From Hasllibacter sp963833115 (GTDB taxonomy: Bacteria; Pseudomonadota; Alphaproteobacteria; Rhodobacterales; Rhodobacteraceae): 64,000 nt of DNA. The position numbers and the translations under genes were made by a program. A model generated the notes under the pieces. It was not told the origin of the DNA. It saw nothing but the letters and a program-made list of their open reading frames with translations, and searched no databases. Within the stretch, counting starts at the first letter, position 1. The number at the start of each line of letters is the position of its first letter. Location: assembly GCA_963833115.1 (NCBI GenBank), contig CAWHWS010000002.1, positions 558,001 to 622,000 of the forward strand, given 5' to 3'. Below are positions 40,546 to 48,432 of the stretch, one piece after another.

Positions 40546-41820
40546 ATGCGTGACACGATCTTCGCGCTCGCCACGCCGCCGGGCCGCTCCGGCGTCGCCG
40601 TCATCCGGCTGAGCGGCCCGGGCGCCCTGGCGGCGGCCGAGGCGATGGCCGGCGCCCTGCCCCCGCCGCGCCGCGCCGCCCTGCGCCGCCTGCGGGACGC
40701 GGCGGGAGGTCCCGTCGACGAGGCGCTCGTCCTGACCTTCCCGGGCCCCGCCTCCTTCACCGGGGAGGACGTGGTCGAGCTCCATTGCCACGGCTCGCGC
40801 GCCGTCGTGCGCGCCGTCACCGACCGCCTCGCCGCCCTGCCCGGGCTGCGCGCCGCCGAGGCCGGCGAGTTCACCCGCCGGGCCCTGATCGCGGGCCGCA
40901 TGACGCTGGCCGAGGTCGAGGGTCTGGGCGACCTCCTCGAGGCCGAGACCGAGCGCCAGCGGCGCCAATCCTTCTCCCTCTTCGACGGCGCGGTGGCCGC
41001 CCGCGTCGCCCGCTGGCGCGCCGCCATCGTCTCGGCGCTCGCCCTGTGCGAAGCCGCCATCGACTTCGTCGAGGACGACATCCCGGAGGATATCGTCGAC
41101 CGCCTCGGGGTCCTCCTGGCCGAGCTCGCCGCCGCCTTCGCGAACGCGGTCCGCGAGGCCGCCGCCGGCCAGGGCGTCCGGGACGGGTTCGACGTCGCGA
41201 TCGTCGGCCTCCCGAACAGCGGAAAGTCGAGTCTGATCAATTGGTTGTCTGGACGTGACCTGGCGCTGGTCTCCGAGGTCGCCGGCACGACCCGCGACGT
41301 GATCGAGCTGCGATACGACCTCGACGGCCTTCTCGTGACGTTCCTCGACACCGCGGGCCTGCGCGCCTCGGCCGACGCGGTCGAAACCGCCGGCATCGAC
41401 CGCGCCGTCATCCGCGCCCGCGCCGCCGCCCTCCGGCTCTTCCTCTCCGATCCGGCCTCGATCCCACAGGTCGAGCCCCGCCCCGGCGACCTCGTCCGCC
41501 GCGCCTTCGCCGATCTCGGCGACGGCGATTTCTCGACAATCGACGGATCGGGCACCGATCGCCTCCTGCAGGATCTCTCGACCGTCCTGACCGCCCGCGC
41601 GGACGCGGCCGGCATCTTCTCCCGCGAGCGCCACCTGGCCCATCTCCGATCCGCCGCCGACGCCGCCGCCCGCGCCGCGACCGCCCTGGACGCCGCCCAG
41701 CTCGATCTGGTAGCCGAAGACCTGAGGCGGATGGCGCAGGCCTTGGACGAACTCGTCGGCCGGATCGGCACCGAGGCGGTCCTGGATGAGCTGTTCTCGG
41801 CATTCTGCATCGGTAAGTGA
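40546..41820 (+). CDS. mnmE: tRNA modification GTPase MnmE
   Basis: With MnmG it makes the 5-(carboxymethyl)aminomethyl group on wobble uridine 34. 424 residues, shorter than E. coli MnmE (454). The formyl-THF-binding N-domain has TIFALATPPGRSGVAVIR, ELHCHGS and EAGEFTRRALIAGRMTLAEVEGL. The G domain has P-loop IVGLPNSGKSSL, VSEVAGTTRDV and FLDTAGLR. The essential C-terminal FCIGK cysteine motif is present. The G4 motif (usually NKxD) is not recognisable; the corresponding place reads RRAFADLGD. The region after DTAGLR is compact. The gene ends immediately before mnmG, whose first codons overlap parS. Confidence 0.95.
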   Translation: MRDTIFALATPPGRSGVAVIRLSGPGALAAAEAMAGALPPPRRAALRRLRDAAGGPVDEALVLTFPGPASFTGEDVVELHCHGSRAVVRAVTDRLAALPGLRAAEAGEFTRRALIAGRMTLAEVEGLGDLLEAETERQRRQSFSLFDGAVAARVARWRAAIVSALALCEAAIDFVEDDIPEDIVDRLGVLLAELAAAFANAVREAAAGQGVRDGFDVAIVGLPNSGKSSLINWLSGRDLALVSEVAGTTRDVIELRYDLDGLLVTFLDTAGLRASADAVETAGIDRAVIRARAAALRLFLSDPASIPQVEPRPGDLVRRAFADLGDGDFSTIDGSGTDRLLQDLSTVLTARADAAGIFSRERHLAHLRSAADAAARAATALDAAQLDLVAEDLRRMAQALDELVGRIGTEAVLDELFSAFCIGK

Positions 41821-43557
41821 GTGTTTCACGTGAAACATCGAACGGACGTTATCGTCATAGGCGCGGGTCATGCCGGCCTCGAAGCGGCGCATGCCGCGGC
41901 TCGGATCAGCGCGGCGGTGAGCCTGATCTCGATGAACGAGCGCGATATCGGGACGCTCTCCTGCAATCCCGCGATCGGGGGCGTCGGCAAGGGCCATCTC
42001 GTTCGGGAGATCGACGCCCTTGGCGGTGTCATGGCTCGGTGGGCCGACGCCGCTGGCATCCAGTTCCGCCTCCTGAACCGGAGCAAAGGGCCGGCCGTCC
42101 AGGGGCCGCGCACTCAGATCGACCGGGATGTGTACCGGGGGGTCGCCAGAAGGGAGACGCTCGCGACGCCGGGGATCACCTTCGTGTCCGGCGAAGTGGT
42201 CGATATCTGGATCTCCAATGGCGCCGTCGCGGGCGTCCTCCTCGCCGATGGCGCTCGGATCGACGCGCCGCGCGTGATCCTGACGACGGGTACCTTCCTA
42301 GATGGCAAGATCCATATCGGCCGGAAAGTGACACCCGCGGGCCGAGCCGGAGACCGCCCATCGACCCGCCTGGCGGCCCGACTTCGGGATCACGGCCTAC
42401 GGCTCGGGCGGCTCAAGACCGGCACCCCGCCGCGGCTTCGGTCGTCGTCGATCGACTGGGACCGACTCGCCCTTCAGAACGCCGACGCCGATCCCGTGTT
42501 CCTGGCCATGGACACCCAAGCGCCGTTCCGCCCGCAGATCGCCTGCGGCCTGACGGTGACGAATGAGATCACCCACGATATCATACGGGATTCGTTGACG
42601 GAATCCGCGCTCTACGGAGGCGGCCTCTCCGGAAAGGGCCCGCGATACTGCCCCTCGGTCGAGGACAAGATCGTCAGGTTCGCAGACCGCTCCTCCCACT
42701 CCGTGTTCCTCGAGCCAGAAGGCGCACGCTCCGATCTCGTATATCCCAATGGAATCTCGACATCCCTCCCCGAAGCCGTCCAGCACGCCCTCGTGCGCTC
42801 GATCGACGGACTCGGCTCGGCCGAGATCGTCCGTCCCGGATACGCGATCGAGTACGACTATGCCGACCCGCGGGGCTTGGGACGAGACCTCTCCTTCCCG
42901 GCGATCGCCGGCCTCTATTTCGCGGGCCAGATCAACGGCACGACGGGTTATGAGGAAGCTGCGATACAGGGCCTCGTCGCCGGCGCGAACGCCGCTCTCG
43001 CCCAGGCCGGGCGCGACCCACTCGTATTCGATCGATCGACCTCCTATGCCGGCGTCCTGATCGACGACCTGACGACGCATGGCGCGTCCGAACCGTATCG
43101 GATGTTCACGTCCCGCGCCGAGTTTCGCCTGAGCCTCCGTTGCGACAACGCGGAGGCGCGCCTGACGCATATCGCCGCGCGTTCCGGCCTCGTCGGCCCG
43201 GAACGGGAGGAGGCCACTGCCCGACGTGCGGCCGTCCTGGACGCGATGAGGTCCGAGCGCGGCTTGGCCGACGACGTCGGTCCGAGGGATCGTCGGCACG
43301 CACAGCGATCGTTGGAGGCCGAGGACCTGTACGCGCCCTATATCGCGCGCCAGGAGCGGGACGTCGAACGCCTGCGGGAGGATCGCGGCGTCGAGCTTCC
43401 ATTGGATATGATGTTCGACCTCTCCGGTCTGACGACGCAGCAGAAGGAGAGACTGCACCAGGCTCGGCCCCGGACGCTTGCGGATGCGATGCGGATCGAA
43501 GGAATGTCGCCTGCGGCGGGCCTCGTGCTTCTGGCCGCGGCGCGTGGCCATGATTGA
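41821..43557 (+). CDS. mnmG: tRNA uridine 5-carboxymethylaminomethyl modification enzyme MnmG (GidA)
   Basis: FAD-binding partner of MnmE, 578 residues. FAD motif VIVIGAGHAGLEAAHAAAR; TLSCNPAIGGVGKGHLVREID with the catalytic Cys; TTGTFLDGKIHIG; GYAIEYDY; FAGQINGTTGYEEAAIQG; TSRAEFRLSLRCDNA. The protein is about 45 residues shorter than usual. The segment between the R-x-x-x-x-L-D-A-M region and DLYAPYIARQ is reduced. The start is GTG 41821 directly after the mnmE stop. The first six codons (MFHVKH) are encoded by parS. GC and codon bias look milder than in the flanking genes. Confidence 0.95.
   Translation: MFHVKHRTDVIVIGAGHAGLEAAHAAARISAAVSLISMNERDIGTLSCNPAIGGVGKGHLVREIDALGGVMARWADAAGIQFRLLNRSKGPAVQGPRTQIDRDVYRGVARRETLATPGITFVSGEVVDIWISNGAVAGVLLADGARIDAPRVILTTGTFLDGKIHIGRKVTPAGRAGDRPSTRLAARLRDHGLRLGRLKTGTPPRLRSSSIDWDRLALQNADADPVFLAMDTQAPFRPQIACGLTVTNEITHDIIRDSLTESALYGGGLSGKGPRYCPSVEDKIVRFADRSSHSVFLEPEGARSDLVYPNGISTSLPEAVQHALVRSIDGLGSAEIVRPGYAIEYDYADPRGLGRDLSFPAIAGLYFAGQINGTTGYEEAAIQGLVAGANAALAQAGRDPLVFDRSTSYAGVLIDDLTTHGASEPYRMFTSRAEFRLSLRCDNAEARLTHIAARSGLVGPEREEATARRAAVLDAMRSERGLADDVGPRDRRHAQRSLEAEDLYAPYIARQERDVERLREDRGVELPLDMMFDLSGLTTQQKERLHQARPRTLADAMRIEGMSPAAGLVLLAAARGHD
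41822..41837. other. parS centromere site 1
   Basis: TGTTTCACGTGAAACA, a perfect match to the bacterial ParB-binding parS palindrome, overlapping the GTG start of mnmG. With site 2 it lies 1.7 kb away in the same neighbourhood as parA/parB, so this region is the chromosomal centromere. Confidence 0.95.
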
Positions 43558-44170
43558 GATGGAGAGTGTTTCACGTGAAACATTCCCCGATCTCGCCGCC
43601 TTTCTGGAGGTTCAGCGCGATTGGAACCGGCGCATCCAATTGCAGGGGCCGGGGCATCGAGACGACCTCGAACCTCGCATCAATGCGGAGGTCGCATCGT
43701 TGATGGCACGCTTTCCGGGTCATCGCGCCGTGCGTTGGGCGGATTTTGGGTCCGGCGGAGGTCTTCCCGCGATTCCCTTGTTGCTTGCACGGGCGAGGCC
43801 GGATGACGTCCTGACGCTCGTGGAGTCGGATGGTCGAAAGGCGGCGTTCTTGCGGCACGCCTTCCGGACGATCGGGCGGCGGGCCGAGGTCGTCGCTCGG
43901 CGGATCGAGGACATTCCTCCACTCGGCGTCGAGATCGTGACGGCGCGGGCGCTCGCGCCGTTGGATCGGCTGGTCGGCTATGCCGCGCGGCATCTTGCGC
44001 CCGGCGGACGGTTGCTGGCGCTGAAGGGCGCCCGGGCGGAGGAGGAGGTCGAGACGGCGCGGCGCGTCTGGCCGGCGTGCTACGTGATCCATTCCGATAC
44101 GGGGCAGGCCCGGGTGGTGGAGGTGTCCGGCATCGAGGCGCAACCTCGCGGGGGACCGGATGGCGCGTAA
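43550..44170 (+). CDS. rsmG: 16S rRNA (guanine527-N7)-methyltransferase RsmG (GidB)
   Basis: SAM-dependent enzyme that methylates G527 of 16S rRNA; its loss gives low-level streptomycin resistance in other bacteria. 206 residues from ATG 43550, or 203 from ATG 43559. The SAM site is WADFGSGGGLPAIPLLLAR, with VESDGRKAAFLRHAFRTIG and ARALAPLDRLVGYAARHLAPGG following. The N-terminal ESVSRETF is encoded by the second parS site. It overlaps the mnmG stop (if started at 43550) and parA by 11 bases at the end. Confidence 0.93.
   Translation: MIEMESVSRETFPDLAAFLEVQRDWNRRIQLQGPGHRDDLEPRINAEVASLMARFPGHRAVRWADFGSGGGLPAIPLLLARARPDDVLTLVESDGRKAAFLRHAFRTIGRRAEVVARRIEDIPPLGVEIVTARALAPLDRLVGYAARHLAPGGRLLALKGARAEEEVETARRVWPACYVIHSDTGQARVVEVSGIEAQPRGGPDGA
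43567..43582. other. parS centromere site 2
   Basis: Second perfect TGTTTCACGTGAAACA, at codons 3-8 of rsmG counted from ATG 43559. It is identical to site 1 including the flanking G and T. Confidence 0.95.
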
Positions 44171-44942
44171 GGTCGCGATGTCGAACCAGAAGGGGGGCGT
44201 CGGGAAGACGACCTCAGCGATCAACCTGGCAGCCGCGCTGGTGGAGATGGGGCGGCAGGTGCTGGTGATCGACCTGGACCCGCAGGGCAACGCCTCTACG
44301 GGCCTCGGAATCGCCCCTGAGGACCGGGTGGGAACGTCGATGGACCTCCTCATCGGGGCCCAGGACGCAGGGGGGTTGATCCTGCCGACGGCGACGACGC
44401 GGCTCGAGCTCGTGCCGGCGAACATCGACCTCGCGTCGGCGGATATCGAATTGGCGGAGCATCCCGAGCGTATCGCCCTGCTGCGGCGCGCCTTGAGTGA
44501 TCCCGCGTACTCCCGGTTCGACGATATCCTGATCGACTGCCCGCCATCCCTGGGGATCCTCACGCTCAACGCGCTCGTCGCGGCGGATTCGGTGCTCATC
44601 CCGTTGCAGGCGGAGTTCTTCGCCCTGGAGGGGCTGTCGCAATTGCTGCGGACCGTGCGGGAGGTGCGGGCCGGGGCCAATCCGGGCCTGCGGATCGAAG
44701 GGGTGCTCCTGACGATGGTGGATGGACGCAACCGATTGGCGAGGCAGGTAGAATCGGATGCGCGGGACACGCTCGGCGATCTGGTGTTCGAGACGATGAT
44801 CCCGCGGAACGTGCGGATCGGGGAGGCGCCGAGCTTCGCGCAATCGGTGCTGGACTACGATACGCGCTCGACCGGATCGCAGGCCTATCGCGATCTGGCG
44901 GCGGAGATCCTGAGGCGGCGACGGACGGAGGCGGTGGCATGA
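44160..44942 (+). CDS. parA: chromosome partitioning ATPase ParA (Soj)
   Basis: Deviant Walker-type ATPase that drives segregation of ParB-bound origins. 260 residues. Deviant Walker A NQKGGVGKTTSAINLAAAL, VLVIDLDPQGNASTGLG (Walker A'), DDILIDCPPSLGILTLNAL (Walker B), and the DNA-binding basic C-terminal region with NVRIGEAPSFAQSVLDYD are diagnostic of chromosomal Soj/ParA. Start ATG 44160 overlaps rsmG. The stop overlaps parB by ATGA. It lies less than 1 kb from a parS site. Confidence 0.97.
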   Translation: MARKVAMSNQKGGVGKTTSAINLAAALVEMGRQVLVIDLDPQGNASTGLGIAPEDRVGTSMDLLIGAQDAGGLILPTATTRLELVPANIDLASADIELAEHPERIALLRRALSDPAYSRFDDILIDCPPSLGILTLNALVAADSVLIPLQAEFFALEGLSQLLRTVREVRAGANPGLRIEGVLLTMVDGRNRLARQVESDARDTLGDLVFETMIPRNVRIGEAPSFAQSVLDYDTRSTGSQAYRDLAAEILRRRRTEAVA

Positions 44943-45802
44943 GCGAATCGAACGCGAGGCGAGGACTGGGACGGGGACTCTCGGCCCTGCTGGCGGATGT
45001 CGCGCCGCCCGAGGCTTCCCCGGCGGCGCCGGATCGGACCGTGCCGATCGAGGCGCTGCATCCGAACCCGGACCAGCCGCGCAAGACCTTCCCGAAGGAG
45101 GCCATGGAGGAGCTCGCGGCGTCGATCGGGCGGCACGGGATCATCCAACCCATCGTGGTGCGCGGCGTCGAGGGCGGGGGCTATCAGATCGTCGCCGGGG
45201 AGCGGCGCTGGCGGGCGGCGCAGATCGCGCAGCTGCACGAGGTGCCGGTGGTCCTGCGCGCGATGTCGGATGCGGAGGTGCTCGAGGTCGCGATCGTGGA
45301 GAACGTGCAGCGCGCCGACCTCGACCCGGTGGAGGAGGCAATGGGCTACCGGCAGCTCATCGACCGGTTCGGCCATACGCAGGAGGAGCTCGCCTCCGTC
45401 CTGGGGCGGAGCCGGAGCCACATCGCCAACATGTTGAGATTGCTCATTCTTCCTGACGACGTGCTGGACCTGCTGGTGCAGGGGAAGCTGACCGCCGGGC
45501 ATGCGCGCGCGCTGGTGACGGTGCCGAACGCGTCGGGGCTGGCGCGGCAGATCGTGTCGCGCGGCCTGAGCGTGCGCCAGGCGGAGGCGCTGGCGAAGGA
45601 GGGCAAGCCGGCCGGCGCGCGGCGCAAGCCCGAGCGGGACGCGGACGTGGAGACGCTTGAGGAGGACCTCTCGGCAGCGACGGGGGCGAAGGTGTCGATC
45701 CAGCCGTCCTCCGAGACGAGCGGGAAGATCACGTTGACCTATTCGCGGCTGGACGACCTCGACGATATCGTCGCCCGGCTCCAGCAGCCGGTCCGGCGCT
45801 AG
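44939..45802 (+). CDS. parB: chromosome partitioning protein ParB (Spo0J)
   Basis: CTP-dependent DNA clamp that loads at parS and spreads. 287 residues. N-terminal RRGLGRGLSALLAD, the ParA-contact tail; box I IQPIVVRGVEGGGYQIVAGERRWRAAQIA (CTP-binding GERRxRA motif); VENVQRADLDPVEEAMGYRQLI; the helix-turn-helix TQEELASVLGRSRSHIANMLRLL; linker; and a C-terminal dimer domain GKITLTYSRLDDLDDIVARL. It ends convergent with hemW, overlapping by 4 bases. Its binding sites are the two parS sequences upstream in mnmG and rsmG. Confidence 0.97.
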   Translation: MSESNARRGLGRGLSALLADVAPPEASPAAPDRTVPIEALHPNPDQPRKTFPKEAMEELAASIGRHGIIQPIVVRGVEGGGYQIVAGERRWRAAQIAQLHEVPVVLRAMSDAEVLEVAIVENVQRADLDPVEEAMGYRQLIDRFGHTQEELASVLGRSRSHIANMLRLLILPDDVLDLLVQGKLTAGHARALVTVPNASGLARQIVSRGLSVRQAEALAKEGKPAGARRKPERDADVETLEEDLSAATGAKVSIQPSSETSGKITLTYSRLDDLDDIVARLQQPVRR

Positions 45803-46944
45803 GCGAGGAGCGCCTCGGTCACGGCGTTGAGGAGGAGGCGGCCGCGCGGGGTGGCGCGCAGGCGGCCGGAGCCGGGCCCGAGCAGGCCGTCCGCGCGCAG
45901 GGTCTCGGCCCGGGCGGCGAGCGGGACGGGATCGGCGAGGGCGGCGTAGCGGGCGAGGTCGACGCCTTCGGTCAGGCGCAGGCCCATCAGGACCAGGAGC
46001 TCGGCGCGCTCCGCATCGTCCACGGGCTCGCGGAGGGCGTCGCCGGATCCGGCCGCGACGGCGGCGCGCCAGTCCTCCGGCATGCGGTGGCCCTCGGTGC
46101 GGACCCAGCCGGCGGGGGCGCGGTGGCGGCCATGGGCGCCGGGGCCGATGCCGAGCCACTCGCCGCCGCGCCAGTAGATGAGGTTGTGGCGCGATTCGGC
46201 GCCCGGACGGGCGTGGTTGGAGATCTCGTAGGCGGGCAGGCCGGCGGCTTCGGTGAGCTCCTGGGTGGCGTGCCAGAGGTCCACGGCGCGGTCCTCGTCC
46301 GGGAGGCCGGGGAGGCGGGCGGCGGCGTGGCGGGCGCCGAAGGCGGTCCCCCGCTCGATGGTGAGCTGATAGAGGGAGAGGTGGTCCGGGCCGAGGGCGA
46401 GGGCGCGGGCGAGCTCGGCCCGCCAGGCGCGCTCGGACTGGTCCTGACGGGCGTAGATGAGGTCGAAGCTGACCCGGTCGAAGACGCTACGCGCCGTGCC
46501 CAGGGCCTCCAGGGCCTGGTCGGCGGTGTGGAGGCGGCCGAGGCGGTGGAGGTCGGCGTCGTTCAGGGCCTGGACGCCCAGGGAGACGCGGTTCACGCCT
46601 GCGGCGCGGAAGTCGTTGAACTTGCTCGCTTCCACCGAGGTTGGGTTGGCCTCCAGCGTGATCTCCGCGTCGTTGGCGAGGCGGAGGCGGGACTGGAGGC
46701 GGGCGACGACCCGCTCCACCGTGGCGGGGGCCATCAGCGACGGGGTGCCGCCCCCGAAGAAGATGGAGGTGACGGTGGCCGGCGCGATTTCGGCGGCGAG
46801 GCGGTCGATCTCCGCCTCAAAGGCGGCGGCCCAGGCAGCGTGGTCCGGCGGGGGGGCGACGTGGGAGTTGAAGTCGCAATAGGGGCACTTGGCCGCGCAG
46901 AAGGGCCAGTGGACGTAGACGGCGATGTCCCGCGGATCAGGCAT
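45799..46944 (-). CDS. hemW: radical SAM haem chaperone HemW
   Basis: Radical-SAM protein formerly annotated as oxygen-independent coproporphyrinogen III oxidase; HemW homologues bind haem and deliver it to respiratory enzymes. 381 residues. The [4Fe-4S] motif is CAAKCPYC (Cys16, Cys20, Cys23). FFGGGTPSLM, EITLEANPTSVE, RVSLGVQALND and FDLIYARQDQS follow. The extra N-terminal cysteine found in true HemN before the cluster motif is absent, which supports HemW. The gene is coupled to rdgB upstream by an 8-base overlap. Confidence 0.92.
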   Translation of the reverse strand: MPDPRDIAVYVHWPFCAAKCPYCDFNSHVAPPPDHAAWAAAFEAEIDRLAAEIAPATVTSIFFGGGTPSLMAPATVERVVARLQSRLRLANDAEITLEANPTSVEASKFNDFRAAGVNRVSLGVQALNDADLHRLGRLHTADQALEALGTARSVFDRVSFDLIYARQDQSERAWRAELARALALGPDHLSLYQLTIERGTAFGARHAAARLPGLPDEDRAVDLWHATQELTEAAGLPAYEISNHARPGAESRHNLIYWRGGEWLGIGPGAHGRHRAPAGWVRTEGHRMPEDWRAAVAAGSGDALREPVDDAERAELLVLMGLRLTEGVDLARYAALADPVPLAARAETLRADGLLGPGSGRLRATPRGRLLLNAVTEALLA

Positions 46945-47557
46945 CCAGGCGGGCGGCGAGGGCGGCGAAGGCCGCGGCGCGATGGGTGAGGGGGGCTTTG
47001 CGTGCCTCGGTCATCTCCCCGAAGGTGCGGGACCGGCCCTCGGGGACGAAGCAGGGATCGTAGCCGAAGCCCTCGGCGCCGCGCGGGGGCCAGGTGAAAT
47101 GGCCTTCGGCCGTGCCCTCGAAGAGCTCGTCCGTGCCGTCCGGCCAGGCGAGGCAGAGCGTGGCGCGGAAGCGGGCGCGGGCCGGCAGGGCGGCGCCGGC
47201 GGCCAGGATCGCGTCGCGCGTGCGGGTCATGGCGAGGAGGTAGTCGCGGCCCGAGGGCGTCTCGGCCCAGTCGGCGGTGCGCACGCCGGGGGCGCCGCCC
47301 AGCGCGTCCACCTCGAGGCCGCTGTCGTCGGAGAGGGCCGGCAGGCCCGTGGCGCGGGAGGCGGCGTGGGCCTTGAGGCGCGCGTTCTGCGCGAAGGTCG
47401 CGCCGGTCTCGGGCGGGGCGGGCAGGGCGCGGTCGACGGCGGAGAGGAGCGTGACGGGATAGGGCGCAAGGAGCGCGCGCAGCTCCGCGAGCTTGCCGGC
47501 GTTGTGGCTGGCGAGGATCAGCTCGCCGGTCAGGGGCCGGGGCCGGGGCGCGGTCAT
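46937..47557 (-). CDS. rdgB: non-canonical purine NTP pyrophosphatase RdgB
   Basis: Hydrolyses dITP, XTP and related deaminated purine triphosphates to keep them out of DNA and RNA. 206 residues. ILASHNAGKLAELRALL, TFAQNARLKAHAAS, ALSDDSGLEVDALGGAPGV, GFGYDPCFVP and GRSRTFGEMT...HRAAAF are the family signature with the catalytic Asp and Lys/His residues. Start ATG 47557 lies in the rph stop (ATGA). The rph-rdgB-hemW order is conserved in alphaproteobacteria. Confidence 0.96.
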   Translation of the reverse strand: MTAPRPRPLTGELILASHNAGKLAELRALLAPYPVTLLSAVDRALPAPPETGATFAQNARLKAHAASRATGLPALSDDSGLEVDALGGAPGVRTADWAETPSGRDYLLAMTRTRDAILAAGAALPARARFRATLCLAWPDGTDELFEGTAEGHFTWPPRGAEGFGYDPCFVPEGRSRTFGEMTEARKAPLTHRAAAFAALAARLDA

Positions 47558-48264
47558 GCGCAGGCGGCGGTCTGCGCCTCCGCGAGGGTGCGGGTGCCGG
47601 CCTCGGCCAGGGTGAGGAGCGCGTCCATCTGCTCGCGCGAGAAGGTGGCGCCCTCGGCGGACATCTGGACCTCGATCAGCCGGCCCTCCCCGGTGAGGAC
47701 GAAGTTGCCGTCGACGCCGGCCTCGCTGTCCTCGGGGTAGTCGAGGTCGAGCACGGCCTGCCCGGCGTAGAGGCCGCAGGAGATCGCGGCGACGGGGGAG
47801 GCGAGGGGATCGACGGCGATCTCCCCGGCCGTCATCAGGGCGTTGACGGCGAGGCGCAGGGCGACCCAGCCGCCGGTGATCGAAGCGCAGCGGGTGCCGC
47901 CATCGGCCTGGAGGACGTCGCAGTCGACGGTGATCTGCCGCTCGCCGAGGGCGACGCGGTCGATGCCGGCGCGCAGGCTGCGGCCGATGAGGCGCTGGAT
48001 CTCCTGCGTGCGGCCCGATTGCCCGTTCTTGGCCTCGCGGCGCATGCGGGTGTGGGTGGCGCGGGGGAGCATGCCGTATTCGGCGGTGACCCAGCCCAGG
48101 CCCGAGCCCTTGAGGAAGCGCGGCACGCCGGGGTCGACGGAGGCGGTGCACAGGACGTGCGTGTCGCCCATGCGGATCAGGCAGGAGCCTTCGGCGTGGC
48201 GGGTGACGCCCGTCTCGATGGAGACGTCGCGGAGCTGGTCGAGGGCTCGGCCGGATGGGCGCAT
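47554..48264 (-). CDS. rph: ribonuclease PH
   Basis: Phosphorolytic 3'-5' exoribonuclease that trims tRNA 3' ends. 236 residues. MRPSGRALDQLRDVSIETG, GDTHVLCTASVD, GWVTAEYGMLPRATHTR, GRTQEIQRLIGRSLRAG (phosphate-binding Arg), DCDVLQADGGTRCASITGG and DLDYPEDSEAGVDGNFV are all canonical. Start ATG 48264. It leads the rph-rdgB-hemW operon and is divergent from hrcA. Confidence 0.97.
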   Translation of the reverse strand: MRPSGRALDQLRDVSIETGVTRHAEGSCLIRMGDTHVLCTASVDPGVPRFLKGSGLGWVTAEYGMLPRATHTRMRREAKNGQSGRTQEIQRLIGRSLRAGIDRVALGERQITVDCDVLQADGGTRCASITGGWVALRLAVNALMTAGEIAVDPLASPVAAISCGLYAGQAVLDLDYPEDSEAGVDGNFVLTGEGRLIEVQMSAEGATFSREQMDALLTLAEAGTRTLAEAQTAACA

Positions 48265-48378
48265 GTGGGGGCTCCTTGGGGCGGCTGGCAGGACGCGCGT
48301 ATGCACCCCCGGCGCGGCGCGCGGCAAGACCCCGCGGGCCCGCGGGCGGGCGCGGGGGGCCTGCGGGGCCGGGACGCA

Positions 48379-48407
48379 TTGACGGGCGCGCGGGCGAGAG
48401 CCTATGC
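48379..48407 (+). promoter_or_regulatory. candidate promoter for hrcA-grpE
   Basis: TTGACG (48379-48384), 17-base spacer, CTATGC (48402-48407), 26 bases before the hrcA start. No CIRCE inverted repeat (GCACTC...GAGTGC) lies in the gap, so HrcA does not appear to bind its own promoter here. Confidence 0.5.
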
Positions 48408-48432
48408 GGGGCCGCCCCCGTCCGGAGGACCG

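Noticed and set aside
48265..48432. CIRCE operator before hrcA
   Set aside because: No GCACTC/GAGTGC inverted repeat is present in the gap.
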